This document shows, piece by piece, positions 1 to 5,808 of a stretch of 5,893 bases of DNA. Positions within the stretch are counted from its first letter, which is position 1; each line of letters opens with the position of its first letter. The notes below the pieces were generated by a model. That model ran no database searches. It was not told the origin of the DNA and worked only from the letters and a program-made list of their open reading frames with translations. This DNA comes from Anaerolineales bacterium (lineage in GTDB: Bacteria; Chloroflexota; Anaerolineae; Promineifilales; Promineifilaceae). The stretch is from the NCBI GenBank assembly GCA_020432595.1, contig JAGQGA010000367.1, positions 1 to 5,893 on the forward strand, given 5' to 3'. The position numbers were made by a program, and so were the translations under genes.

Positions 1-1038
1 TACCCTCTCACCATCCCCGTTTCTGGCTTTGTAGACACCTTGCTACCATCGCTCAAACTTAATGTTATCCATTCACACCATCCTGCACTGCTGGGCCAGG
101 TAGCAGTGCGAAAAGCCGAAGCCTTAAAGGTGCCGCTGGTTTTTACCCACCACACCCGCTACCGGGAGTACAGTCACTATGCTGTCGGACTGCCGCAAGG
201 GTTAGCCAAGCAGGTGATTGACCGCTGGATTGGCGATTACATGGCTCATTGCCAACACATCGTTGCGCCCAGCGAGAGCATTAAACAACTGCTGGCAGAA
301 ACATATGGAATCAGCGAAGGGATTACCGTCGTGCCCACAGGCATTGACCTGTCGCTTTATGAGCAAGCCGAGGGTAGTGCCATTCGACGGCGACACGGCT
401 GGGGCGACGACATGGTTTTGATTTCGATTGGGCGGCTGGCGAAAGAGAAAAATTGGGAGACGCTGTTAACGGCCGTTCAGCCTCTCATCCAAAACCGCTC
501 CAACATCCGGCTTGTCATTCTTGGTGAAGGAGAAGAACGTGGCGAATTGGAAACAGTTGCCACTGAGCTAGGCATTGCCCGGCACGTCCAACTACTTGGC
601 TCCGTCCCCTTTGACAGCATCCCGCGCTATCTCAAAGCTGCCGACATTTTCTGCTTTGCCTCCGTCACCGAAACGCAAGGGCTGGTCACACTGGAGGCAC
701 TGGCTGCAGGGCTACCGGTTGTGGCCGTAACTGCCACCGGCACTGCCGATGCCGTCACCGATGGCGTGGAAGGGCTGCTGACACCCAATGACAGCAGTGC
801 CCTTTTCCAGGCACTGCAAAGGCTGGTTGACGATGCTGAACTGCGGCAGAAGCTGGCTGCCGCCGCCCCCAACAAGGCAGCAGAATTTGACTTGGACAAA
901 CAAGCTAAACGTCTGGTTACTGTTTATGAAGAAGCGGTGGAAGCTAAGAAAGCGGGCTTCCAAATTCGTACCGATATACAGAAACCAATTTTTAGCCTGG
1001 ATTGGCGTGAACTGCTGGATTCAGTGTCTAATGATTGA
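1..1038 (+). CDS. GT4-family glycosyltransferase, 5'-truncated by window edge
   Basis: Retaining glycosyltransferase of the GT4 family (GT-B fold), which transfers a sugar from a nucleotide-sugar donor, in this subgroup often to diacylglycerol, phosphatidylinositol or another membrane-associated acceptor. The frame is open from base 1 (345 codons visible, TGA at 1036-1038). The TTG at 40 is a possible but unlikely start, because the N-terminal acceptor-domain motif VIHSHHP (bases 64-84) normally lies some 80 residues in; about 60 residues are probably missing. Visible signatures: FTHHTRYREY (bases 142-171), resembling the THT(x)Y segment of glycolipid synthases; VVPTGID at the interdomain link; GRLAKEKN with the Arg and Lys expected to bind donor phosphates (from about 430); and the EX7E pair, Glu codons at 670 and 694, followed by EALAAGLPVV. 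The last 30 residues are a non-conserved tail. The family call is secure; donor and acceptor cannot be told. It converges on the aminotransferase gene, leaving 25 bp between stop codons. Confidence 0.93.
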   Translation, partial: YPLTIPVSGFVDTLLPSLKLNVIHSHHPALLGQVAVRKAEALKVPLVFTHHTRYREYSHYAVGLPQGLAKQVIDRWIGDYMAHCQHIVAPSESIKQLLAETYGISEGITVVPTGIDLSLYEQAEGSAIRRRHGWGDDMVLISIGRLAKEKNWETLLTAVQPLIQNRSNIRLVILGEGEERGELETVATELGIARHVQLLGSVPFDSIPRYLKAADIFCFASVTETQGLVTLEALAAGLPVVAVTATGTADAVTDGVEGLLTPNDSSALFQALQRLVDDAELRQKLAAAAPNKAAEFDLDKQAKRLVTVYEEAVEAKKAGFQIRTDIQKPIFSLDWRELLDSVSND

Positions 1039-1076
1039 GCGTCAGTGGTAGAAACGGCCGTTTTTACCACTGACGC
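1039..1076. terminator. 38-bp near-perfect palindrome between convergent genes (possible bidirectional terminator)
   Basis: The 12-bp arms 1039-1050 and 1065-1076 (GCGTCAGTGGTA and its exact complement) flank a centre that continues the dyad: 1051/1064 is a G-T pair and 1052-1063 is the self-complementary AAACGGCCGTTT. It begins one base after the glycosyltransferase stop and contains the last three codons and TAA of the minus-strand aminotransferase. Its position between convergent stops suggests transcription termination from both sides. However, neither strand has a clear T-run after the stem, so a classical intrinsic terminator is not demonstrated. The structure is seen directly; the function is inferred. 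Confidence 0.6.
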
Positions 1077-2170
1077 AAAATTTCCTCCAAGCCGTTGATA
1101 AACGTCTCATTCCCATCCGGCGTACTCACCGTTACCCGCAATACGTTGGGCATGGTAGCGATTCCGGCCGGCCGCACCATCACCCCATACGACAACAGCT
1201 TTTGGCACACGGCTTCCGCCGCACCCGGCAGCTCCACCAGCATAAAGTTAGTCTCGCTCGGCCAATAGCGCAAATCAAGCCGATCATATTGCCCATAAAG
1301 CCACCGCTTTTGCGCCTGCACCAGCGCCACATTCTTTTGCAAATGCTCCTGATCCGCCAGCGCCGCCAGCCCACCGGCAATCGCCACCCCGTTCAGGTGA
1401 AAACCGCGCTGTAGCCGTCCCAAATAGTCGGCAATTTCCGGCGGCGCAATGGCGTAACCCAGCCGCAGCCCTGCCAGCCCATACCCTTTGGAAAAGGTGT
1501 GAATGATAACCACGTTGCGTCCATCCAGCACATATTGCAGGCTGTCGGGAAAATCGGGGCTGTCCACAAAGTGAAAATACACCTCATCGGCCACCAGCAG
1601 CACGTGATCGGGCAGCCCATTCACCAACTGCTCCATTTGGGCAGTGGTGAGCAAGTTACCGGTCGGGTTGTTGGGGTTGCAAACAATAACCAAACGGGTG
1701 TTTTCTGTCACGGCGGCCAAGATGCCATCTACATCAAAGGCAAAGGTTTCGGGCCGCAACGGCACGTCCACCAGCCTGGCTCCACCCATTCGCGCCAGCC
1801 GATTGTAAACGTTAAAGGTGGGATGGGAAACAATGACCTCATCACCGGGCTGCAAAAAGGCGCGGCCGACAAATTCGAGCGCCTCAAAACCGCTGGTGCT
1901 GCATACAAAATGTTCGGTGCTCAGCCCGCGCCCAAAGGTTTCGGCCAAAGCCTGCCGAAGCCGGTCGTCACTAAAGTCGGAGTAGTCGCCCAGAGAAACG
2001 GCCGTTTTCTGCATCGCCGCAATCGCTTTCGGAGAAGGCCCCAACGGACTCTCATTGTACGACATCCGGTACACCTTCTCCACCCCATACTGCGCCTGCA
2101 CCTCTTCCTTCGAAATCATATTCCGCATTCGCGGAACCGCTAAGATGTTGGGATTAAATCGTAAACTCAT
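1064..2170 (-). CDS. HisC-like PLP-dependent aminotransferase (class I/II)
   Basis: Fold-type I pyridoxal-phosphate aminotransferase, 368 aa, close to the usual 350-370 aa of histidinol-phosphate aminotransferases. Seen in order: YNESPLGPSP (38-47), corresponding to the HisC NENPxGPSP segment; DYSD (62-65) where HisC usually has YPD; STSGFEAL (91-98) at the PLP-phosphate site; NPNNPTG (165-171); D195 in VADEVY, expected to bind the pyridine nitrogen; K228 in TFSKGYGLAGLRLGY, the Schiff-base lysine; R236; and R345 in LRVTVST, the expected carboxylate-binding arginine. All catalytic residues are present, so it should be active, probably in the cytoplasm. No other histidine genes are nearby, and the YSD and VST changes leave the substrate open: histidinol phosphate, an aromatic amino acid or a specialised amine are all possible. 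ATG at 2168-2170 follows AGAGGA only 3 nt away (GAGG at 4 nt), a short but purine-rich ribosome site. An AACGGCCGTT copy (1997-2006) encodes T56-A-V. Confidence 0.88.
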   Translation of the reverse strand: MSLRFNPNILAVPRMRNMISKEEVQAQYGVEKVYRMSYNESPLGPSPKAIAAMQKTAVSLGDYSDFSDDRLRQALAETFGRGLSTEHFVCSTSGFEALEFVGRAFLQPGDEVIVSHPTFNVYNRLARMGGARLVDVPLRPETFAFDVDGILAAVTENTRLVIVCNPNNPTGNLLTTAQMEQLVNGLPDHVLLVADEVYFHFVDSPDFPDSLQYVLDGRNVVIIHTFSKGYGLAGLRLGYAIAPPEIADYLGRLQRGFHLNGVAIAGGLAALADQEHLQKNVALVQAQKRWLYGQYDRLDLRYWPSETNFMLVELPGAAEAVCQKLLSYGVMVRPAGIATMPNVLRVTVSTPDGNETFINGLEEILRQW

Positions 2171-2183
2171 GCTTCCTCTTTTT

Positions 2184-2265
2184 CGGTAATCAGTAATCGG
2201 TAATCAGCAACCAGTCTTCACCGATTACTGATTACTGGTTATTGATTACTGGTTACTGATTACCG
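2184..2265. repeat. Inverted heptad-repeat array (CAGTAAT/ATTACTG units), hairpin-forming
   Basis: This spacer lies between two minus-strand genes. On the + strand, 2184-2204 is three 7-bp units (CGGTAAT, CAGTAAT, CGGTAAT) followed by degenerate ones. From 2224 to 2265 there are six units in opposite orientation (ATTACTG, ATTACTG, GTTATTG, ATTACTG, GTTACTG, ATTACCG). Arms 2184-2200 and 2221-2237 pair over 17 bp with one G-T; 2184-2193 pairs exactly with 2256-2265 as an alternative. The array runs through the last codon and TAA of the methyltransferase gene and ends 13 bp before the aminotransferase start. It could act as a transcript attenuator, an mRNA stabiliser or a mobile short repeat; none is shown by the sequence. 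Confidence 0.85.
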
Positions 2266-3363
2266 CCACACCTTCTCCGCCACCTGCACCACCAACGCCA
2301 GCTTTCGCCACTGATCATCCGGCGTTAGCGGGTTGCCGGGGGCGGTGGAGGCAAAACCACATTGGGGGCTAATCCCCATTTGCTCATGCGGGAAATAACG
2401 TCCCGCCGCCTCAATCCGCTGCAACAAATCCGCTTCCTCCTCCATCTGCGGGCTTTTGGACGTGACCAGCCCCAAAATCACCCGCTTGCTGGGCGGAATA
2501 AAGCGAAGCGGAGCAAAGCTGCCCGCCCGTTCCGAATCATATTCCAAGAAAAAGCCGTCCAGGTCAAGCCGCGTAAAAATCGCCTCGGCCACGGCATCAT
2601 AACCACCGCTAAACAGCCATTCCCCCTGGTTGTTGCCCCGGCACATGTGCATCACCACCGCCATGCCGGCCGGTTTTTCCGCCACCGCCGCATTGATTAG
2701 CTCAACATAACGACGAACCATGTCGTCAGGATCATAGCCACGCACCCGGAACCGCTCGCGCCATTTGGCATCGCAGAACAGGGTGAAGGTAGTATCGTCA
2801 AATTGTACATAGCTGGCACCCAATTTGCCTAGCTCGGCCAGTTCAGTGCGGTAGACCTGGGCCACATCGGCGAAAAATTCGTCCAAATCAGGGTAAACGG
2901 CATCGGAAATGCCTTCGCGGTAGCGAAAAGCGTGCTGGTCGGCGGGGCTGGGCAAGGTGACTTTGGGGGTGCGGCTGGTGTTGGCCTGAACAAACTTGAA
3001 TTCATCGGTGGCAATGCCGCCAACGTGCCGCAATTTGCCGGTGACGGTGGGCGACAAATATTTGATGCTGCGCCCGTCTTCATCAAAGCTGATTTCGGAT
3101 TCAGTCATGGTGAAGCCAGAAACGGCCGTTGTGAAATGCCCAAAATAAATCACCCGCCGAAACTCCCCATCCGTCACCCCCTGCAACCCAATCCGCTCCT
3201 GCATGGCAATCGCCTCACGGCTGTGGCGAGCGGCAATGTCGTACAGGTCAGCACGGGATAAACGGCCGTTTTCCACCCCTTCATACGCCGCCAGCAGTTC
3301 GGCCGGCCGCAGCAAACTTCCCACATGATCCGCCCGGAAGGGCGGGGTTGTCCAGTTATTCAT
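2260..3363 (-). CDS. Short MetE/YxjG-type zinc-dependent methyltransferase (cobalamin-independent methionine synthase family)
   Basis: Cytosolic 367-aa protein matching only the C-terminal catalytic barrel of MetE (full MetE is about 750 aa). It resembles the Bacillus YxjG/YxjH group annotated as methyltetrahydropteroyltriglutamate-homocysteine methyltransferase. Visible: FRADHVGSLLRP (9-20), typical of the N-terminus of this group; VTDGEFRR (63-70); QFDD (187-190), the acidic site near the substrate; H239-M-C241, E274 in FLEYDSERAG and C335 in ISPQCGFAST, together the expected His-Cys-Glu-Cys zinc set that activates the thiol. All ligands are present, so it is probably functional. The lack of the N-terminal half leaves the methyl donor uncertain; related barrels use folates, methylated corrinoids, or, in epoxyalkane:CoM transferases, epoxides with a different thiol. 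ATG at 3361-3363 has only a weak upstream TTGAGAT. No SAM (S-box) riboswitch fits in the 81-bp leader. The gene contains two AACGGCCGTT copies (3121 and 3261), read TAV and NGR. Confidence 0.87.
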   Translation of the reverse strand: MNNWTTPPFRADHVGSLLRPAELLAAYEGVENGRLSRADLYDIAARHSREAIAMQERIGLQGVTDGEFRRVIYFGHFTTAVSGFTMTESEISFDEDGRSIKYLSPTVTGKLRHVGGIATDEFKFVQANTSRTPKVTLPSPADQHAFRYREGISDAVYPDLDEFFADVAQVYRTELAELGKLGASYVQFDDTTFTLFCDAKWRERFRVRGYDPDDMVRRYVELINAAVAEKPAGMAVVMHMCRGNNQGEWLFSGGYDAVAEAIFTRLDLDGFFLEYDSERAGSFAPLRFIPPSKRVILGLVTSKSPQMEEEADLLQRIEAAGRYFPHEQMGISPQCGFASTAPGNPLTPDDQWRKLALVVQVAEKVWR

Positions 3364-3383
3364 TGTTTTATCTCAAAGAAATA

Positions 3384-3440
3384 GGACGCAGATTTACCTG
3401 ATTTAACTGATAATCAGGATCATCAGGCAAATCTGCGTCC
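3384..3440. repeat. 57-bp REP-like inverted repeat
   Basis: Arms 3384-3402 (GGACGCAGATTTACCTGAT) and 3422-3440 are complementary over 19 bp with one mismatch (3396/3428), enclosing a 19-nt loop. The loop holds an extra ATCAGG copy (3413-3418), so CCTGAT (3397-3402) can pair in two registers. It starts 4 bp past the permease stop and fills most of the 81-bp gap before the methyltransferase gene. On the minus strand the stem is followed by TATTTCTTT, only a weak T-run. It could be a terminator, an mRNA 3'-end protector, or a dispersed palindromic element. The structure is clear; the role is inferred. Confidence 0.8.
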
Positions 3441-3444
3441 CATT

Positions 3445-4740
3445 TCATAACACCTCATGCACCACTTCCCGCTGCGGCGTGCGGTCAAACAGCCAAAAGC
3501 CCAGCGCCCCGGTGAAAGTGACAACGGTCGCCAGCAGGAAAAAGTTGTGGTAGCCAACGGCCGTTATTAGCCGCCCGCCGCCAAACGTTGCCGTCGCCTG
3601 CCCTAGCCCGTGAAACGTCCCCCCTACCCCGGACATGAGTGCCCACCAAACGGCCGTTACCACCTCCAACCGATACACATAAATTGTCGGCTGCGTGGCG
3701 GCAGCAAACACCATCAGGCACATATAACACAGCGCGGCCACCAGCCAATTGCTCACAAACGCCAGCGGCAGCATACACAGCCCCATGCCGATAATCGCCA
3801 CCAAAAAGACCCGCCCATTGCCCCAGCGACTTGCCAATGCAGGGGTTAGCAGTGCCGCCGGAACGGTGAGGAGCAAGGTGATGGCAGCAACAGTGCCAAT
3901 TTGTACCGTCGGCACGTGGAAAAAGTCGTCGAGGTAGACGTTGAAAAAGCTGCGGGCGGCTGATTCCCCAGCGGTGCGCAGAAACATGACCACACCGAGA
4001 GTGATGAAAAGGGCAAGGGGGGCGGTTTTCCAGTGGGGAGAAACGGCCGTTTTTTCCACCTGGCGCACCCGCTTTTGCGCCACAGTGTCGCTGGCGCGGG
4101 TCATCGCCCACAGGGCAGGCAAAAAGAGCAGCGAGGCCAGCAGCAGCGAAAAGCGGTACGGAGCCGGGTCATCCAGCGTTACGCCCAGCAGATAAGCCAG
4201 ACGGCCGGGCAGCACCCCACCTGCCAAGCTGCCCCCAAAACCGGCCAGCGGGAAAAAGGCGGTTCGCAGCGAAAAGGCGTGGTTGCGCTCCACAGAGCTG
4301 GTTTTCTCCATCATAAACAGGTTGCCGTTGGTCCAATACAGCGGGCCGCCAAAGGAGGTGATGAGATTGGCTCCAATCAGCCAACCCGCCTGCCACCCGG
4401 CCGGGGCAAATTCAGCCAGCGGCAGCATGGCATAGCCAACAAAGTAGCTGGCGATTCCGGCGATAATCAGCCGCCGCGTTCCCCACCGCTGCCCCATCGC
4501 CCCGGCGGGGATGCTGAGAAAGATGAAGGCGGCTTGCCCGGCGGCATTGACGGTGCCAATAAAGCTGGGGTCGTAGCCAAGACGCAGCAGGTAGAGATTG
4601 AGCAGGACGGAGTAGACACCGCTAAGAGTGAAGCCGCAGAGAACGGCCGTTAACAAATAAATCCGCACGTCCCGGTTTAGCTGCTGCAAAGCATGATAAT
4701 AGGCTCGCGCTGAAAGAATGGTTTTGCTGGGTCGGTACAT
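3445..4740 (-). CDS. Major facilitator superfamily (MFS) transporter
   Basis: Inner-membrane secondary transporter of 431 aa, within the usual 400-450 aa of 12-helix MFS proteins. About 12 hydrophobic segments are visible, roughly at 27-48, 60-80, 90-109, 116-138, 160-178, 194-212, 240-256, 280-300, 308-327, 331-350, 362-385 and 397-417. The loop after helix 2 reads GAMGQRWGTRR (80-90), matching the MFS motif A pattern GxxxDRxGRR with Gln in place of Asp. A hydrophilic central loop (213-238) separates the two six-helix halves. Helix 7 region LRTAGESAARSFFNVYLDDF (254-273) has charged residues that might line the path. The substrate cannot be told. The ATG at 4738-4740 overlaps the preceding amidohydrolase stop by one base (TAATG) with no good ribosome site of its own, indicating translational coupling. 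Four AACGGCCGTT copies lie in this gene (3556, 3649, 4042, 4642), all read TAV. Confidence 0.92.
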   Translation of the reverse strand: MYRPSKTILSARAYYHALQQLNRDVRIYLLTAVLCGFTLSGVYSVLLNLYLLRLGYDPSFIGTVNAAGQAAFIFLSIPAGAMGQRWGTRRLIIAGIASYFVGYAMLPLAEFAPAGWQAGWLIGANLITSFGGPLYWTNGNLFMMEKTSSVERNHAFSLRTAFFPLAGFGGSLAGGVLPGRLAYLLGVTLDDPAPYRFSLLLASLLFLPALWAMTRASDTVAQKRVRQVEKTAVSPHWKTAPLALFITLGVVMFLRTAGESAARSFFNVYLDDFFHVPTVQIGTVAAITLLLTVPAALLTPALASRWGNGRVFLVAIIGMGLCMLPLAFVSNWLVAALCYMCLMVFAAATQPTIYVYRLEVVTAVWWALMSGVGGTFHGLGQATATFGGGRLITAVGYHNFFLLATVVTFTGALGFWLFDRTPQREVVHEVL

Positions 4741-4742
4741 TA
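4738..4742 (-). other. TAATG stop/start overlap (translational coupling)
   Basis: Read on the minus strand, TAA (4742-4740) ends the amidohydrolase and ATG (4740-4738) starts the permease, sharing one A. The preceding 20 bases lack a GGAGG-like site, so ribosomes ending the first gene probably restart here. This supports joint expression of the two proteins. Confidence 0.8.
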
Positions 4743-5717
4743 CAATTTCAGCAGCTTGGCCGCGTTTGTCCCCAGAATCAACGCCTTGTCAGCATCACTA
4801 ATGGCCAAGTCGGTGATGGTGCTAATAGAGCCGGGCAGGTCGCCAATTTGATGCGGGTAGTCGCTGCCCAGCACCAGCTTATCGGCTCCGACAAAATCAA
4901 TGGCAAACTGGATGGCATTTGGCACGCCGGGATAGGTATCCATGTAGACATCGCGCAAATAGCTGCTGGGGGGGCGAGAAATGTTGCCCTGGCATTCGGG
5001 GTAAAGGGCAAAACCTCGGTCAGCGCGTTCGGCCAAAAAGGGTGCCGTGCCGCCCAAATGGGACAACACCAGCTTGAGGCCGGGATAACGCTCCAAAACG
5101 CCGCTGTAGATGAGGCGAAGAACGGCCGTTGTCGTCTCATACAAAAAGCCCGCCACCGCCACCAGCCGATAATCGGCCAGGGAGCCAATATGGTTGGGAA
5201 TGATGGGGTGGACAAAAAGCGGCACATCCAATTCCACCGCTTTTTCGTACAGCGGCCAAAATTGTGGCTGATCAAGCTGTTGCCCATTGATGTGGGTAAA
5301 AAGACCGCCTCCGCGCAAATTTAGCTGGGTTACAGCCCGTTCTAGCTCCACGACTGAGGCCGCAGGGTCTTGCAGCGGCAACGCCGCCAACGCCGTGTAG
5401 CGACCGGGATGTTGCTGGAGAATTTCGGCAAAGCCGTCGTTGACCAGCCGCGCCAAATGGGCACCCTGCGCGGCCTCTTCGCTGTGAACACCGGGCACCG
5501 TTAGTGTCAAGCACTGCACATCAACCCCAGCCGCATCCATCGCCTCCAGACGGGTCACGGCGTTGTGGTGCGTTTCCAAAATAATGCTGTAATCACCCGA
5601 CAGTGACATAATCAACTGCCCAGCACTGTCGCGCTCCAATTTGGCCTGGGATTGCCCCTTTTCCAGCTCTTGCAAGTAGCTCATAGGGAAAAAGTGGTTG
5701 TGAAAATCAACAATCAT
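4740..5717 (-). CDS. Amidohydrolase-2 / ACMSD-like metal-dependent hydrolase or decarboxylase
   Basis: TIM-barrel enzyme of 325 aa in the amidohydrolase_2 family, which includes aminocarboxymuconate-semialdehyde decarboxylase (ACMSD), 2,6-dihydroxybenzoate (gamma-resorcylate) decarboxylase and many uncharacterised enzymes. Metal-site residues are in the family order: H6 and H8 in VDFHNHFFP, H170 in LFVHPIIPN, H220 in LVLSHLGG and D286 in LGSDYPHQIGD. The HxH start resembles ACMSD (H7, H9, H177, H228, D294 in the Pseudomonas enzyme, from memory) rather than the ExH of resorcylate decarboxylase, and the spacing agrees closely. It is cytoplasmic with no signal peptide. The real substrate is unknown: ring-cleavage acids, other carboxylates or lactone-like compounds are possible. 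No ring-cleavage genes are present to support kynurenine breakdown. ATG at 5715-5717 has a good ribosome site, GAGG 6 nt upstream (5724-5727). It is coupled to the permease gene, which may move its substrate or product. Confidence 0.87.
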   Translation of the reverse strand: MIVDFHNHFFPMSYLQELEKGQSQAKLERDSAGQLIMSLSGDYSIILETHHNAVTRLEAMDAAGVDVQCLTLTVPGVHSEEAAQGAHLARLVNDGFAEILQQHPGRYTALAALPLQDPAASVVELERAVTQLNLRGGGLFTHINGQQLDQPQFWPLYEKAVELDVPLFVHPIIPNHIGSLADYRLVAVAGFLYETTTAVLRLIYSGVLERYPGLKLVLSHLGGTAPFLAERADRGFALYPECQGNISRPPSSYLRDVYMDTYPGVPNAIQFAIDFVGADKLVLGSDYPHQIGDLPGSISTITDLAISDADKALILGTNAAKLLKL

Positions 5718-5735
5718 TGCATACCTCTTCCTAGT

Positions 5736-5768
5736 CAGTTATCGGTAATCAGTTATCAGTTATCAGTA
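5736..5768. repeat. 7-bp tandem repeat CAGTTAT, 4.7 units, upstream of amidohydrolase
   Basis: Units on the + strand: CAGTTAT (5736-5742), CGGTAAT (5743-5749), CAGTTAT (5750-5756), CAGTTAT (5757-5763) and partial CAGTA (5764-5768). The unit matches the heptads in the spacer at 2184-2265 and has the same orientation relative to the downstream minus-strand start. It lies in the presumed 5' leader, about 9 bp from the ribosome site. Confidence 0.85.
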
Positions 5769-5778
5769 CTTGTCGCAC

Positions 5779-5790
5779 AAACGGCCGTTT
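5779..5790. repeat. Intergenic copy of AAACGGCCGTTT palindrome in the presumed leader
   Basis: Full 12-bp form of the dispersed palindrome, located between the candidate promoter and the heptad array upstream of the amidohydrolase. Its flanks do not extend the dyad, unlike the copy at 1053. It is one of only two copies outside genes in this window. Confidence 0.9.
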
Positions 5791-5808
5791 TCGTCAATCA
5801 AAAAGGGT

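Larger units (their letters stand above)
468..5789. repeat. Dispersed 10-bp palindrome AACGGCCGTT, 11 exact copies
   Basis: Exact copies start at 468, 1053, 1997, 3121, 3261, 3556, 3649, 4042, 4642, 5121 and 5780, each 10 bp. Five (1053, 1997, 3261, 4042, 5780) extend to the 12-bp palindrome AAACGGCCGTTT. Nine lie inside coding sequence and two (1053, 5780) outside. Spacing is irregular (93 to 1,124 bp). It behaves like a highly iterated palindrome comparable in kind to HIP1 of cyanobacteria; its core is CGGCCG. The span given encloses all copies and is not one continuous element. Confidence 0.95.

Noticed and set aside
40..42. TTG as the start codon of the glycosyltransferase
   Set aside because: The frame stays open to base 1 and reads as plausible protein, no ribosome site precedes the TTG, and the GT4 N-terminal Rossmann start is missing, so the gene is truncated by the window.
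1499..2143. 214-codon open frame on the + strand opposite the aminotransferase
   Set aside because: It is antisense to a gene with all PLP catalytic motifs intact; the product is His/Gln/Arg-rich with no recognisable motif, as expected from a reverse-strand shadow.
2184..2265. CRISPR array
   Set aside because: Units are 7 bp, contiguous and degenerate with no unique spacers; this is a tandem/inverted short repeat.
3384..3440. Strong intrinsic terminator after the permease
   Set aside because: The stem is good but the minus-strand sequence after it is TATTTCTTT, not a continuous T-run, so I list it as a repeat with possible terminator activity only.
3361..3445. SAM (S-box) riboswitch ahead of the MetE-like gene, as for Bacillus yxjG
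   Set aside because: The spacer is only 81 bp and is taken up by a simple inverted repeat; the multi-helix S-box core does not fit.
3485..4111. 208-codon minus-strand frame inside the permease gene
   Set aside because: Alternative frame of the permease with Arg/Cys/Gly-rich translation and no hydrophobic helices; the permease frame is clearly the coding one.
4033..4653. 206-codon open frame on the + strand opposite the permease
   Set aside because: Low-complexity Gly/Gln/Arg-rich translation without motifs, antisense to a convincing 12-helix protein.
1064..5717. Defence, toxin-antitoxin or secondary-metabolite cluster
   Set aside because: All five genes match common metabolic or transport families; no nuclease, kinase, reverse transcriptase, toxin, carrier protein or core biosynthetic enzyme is visible.
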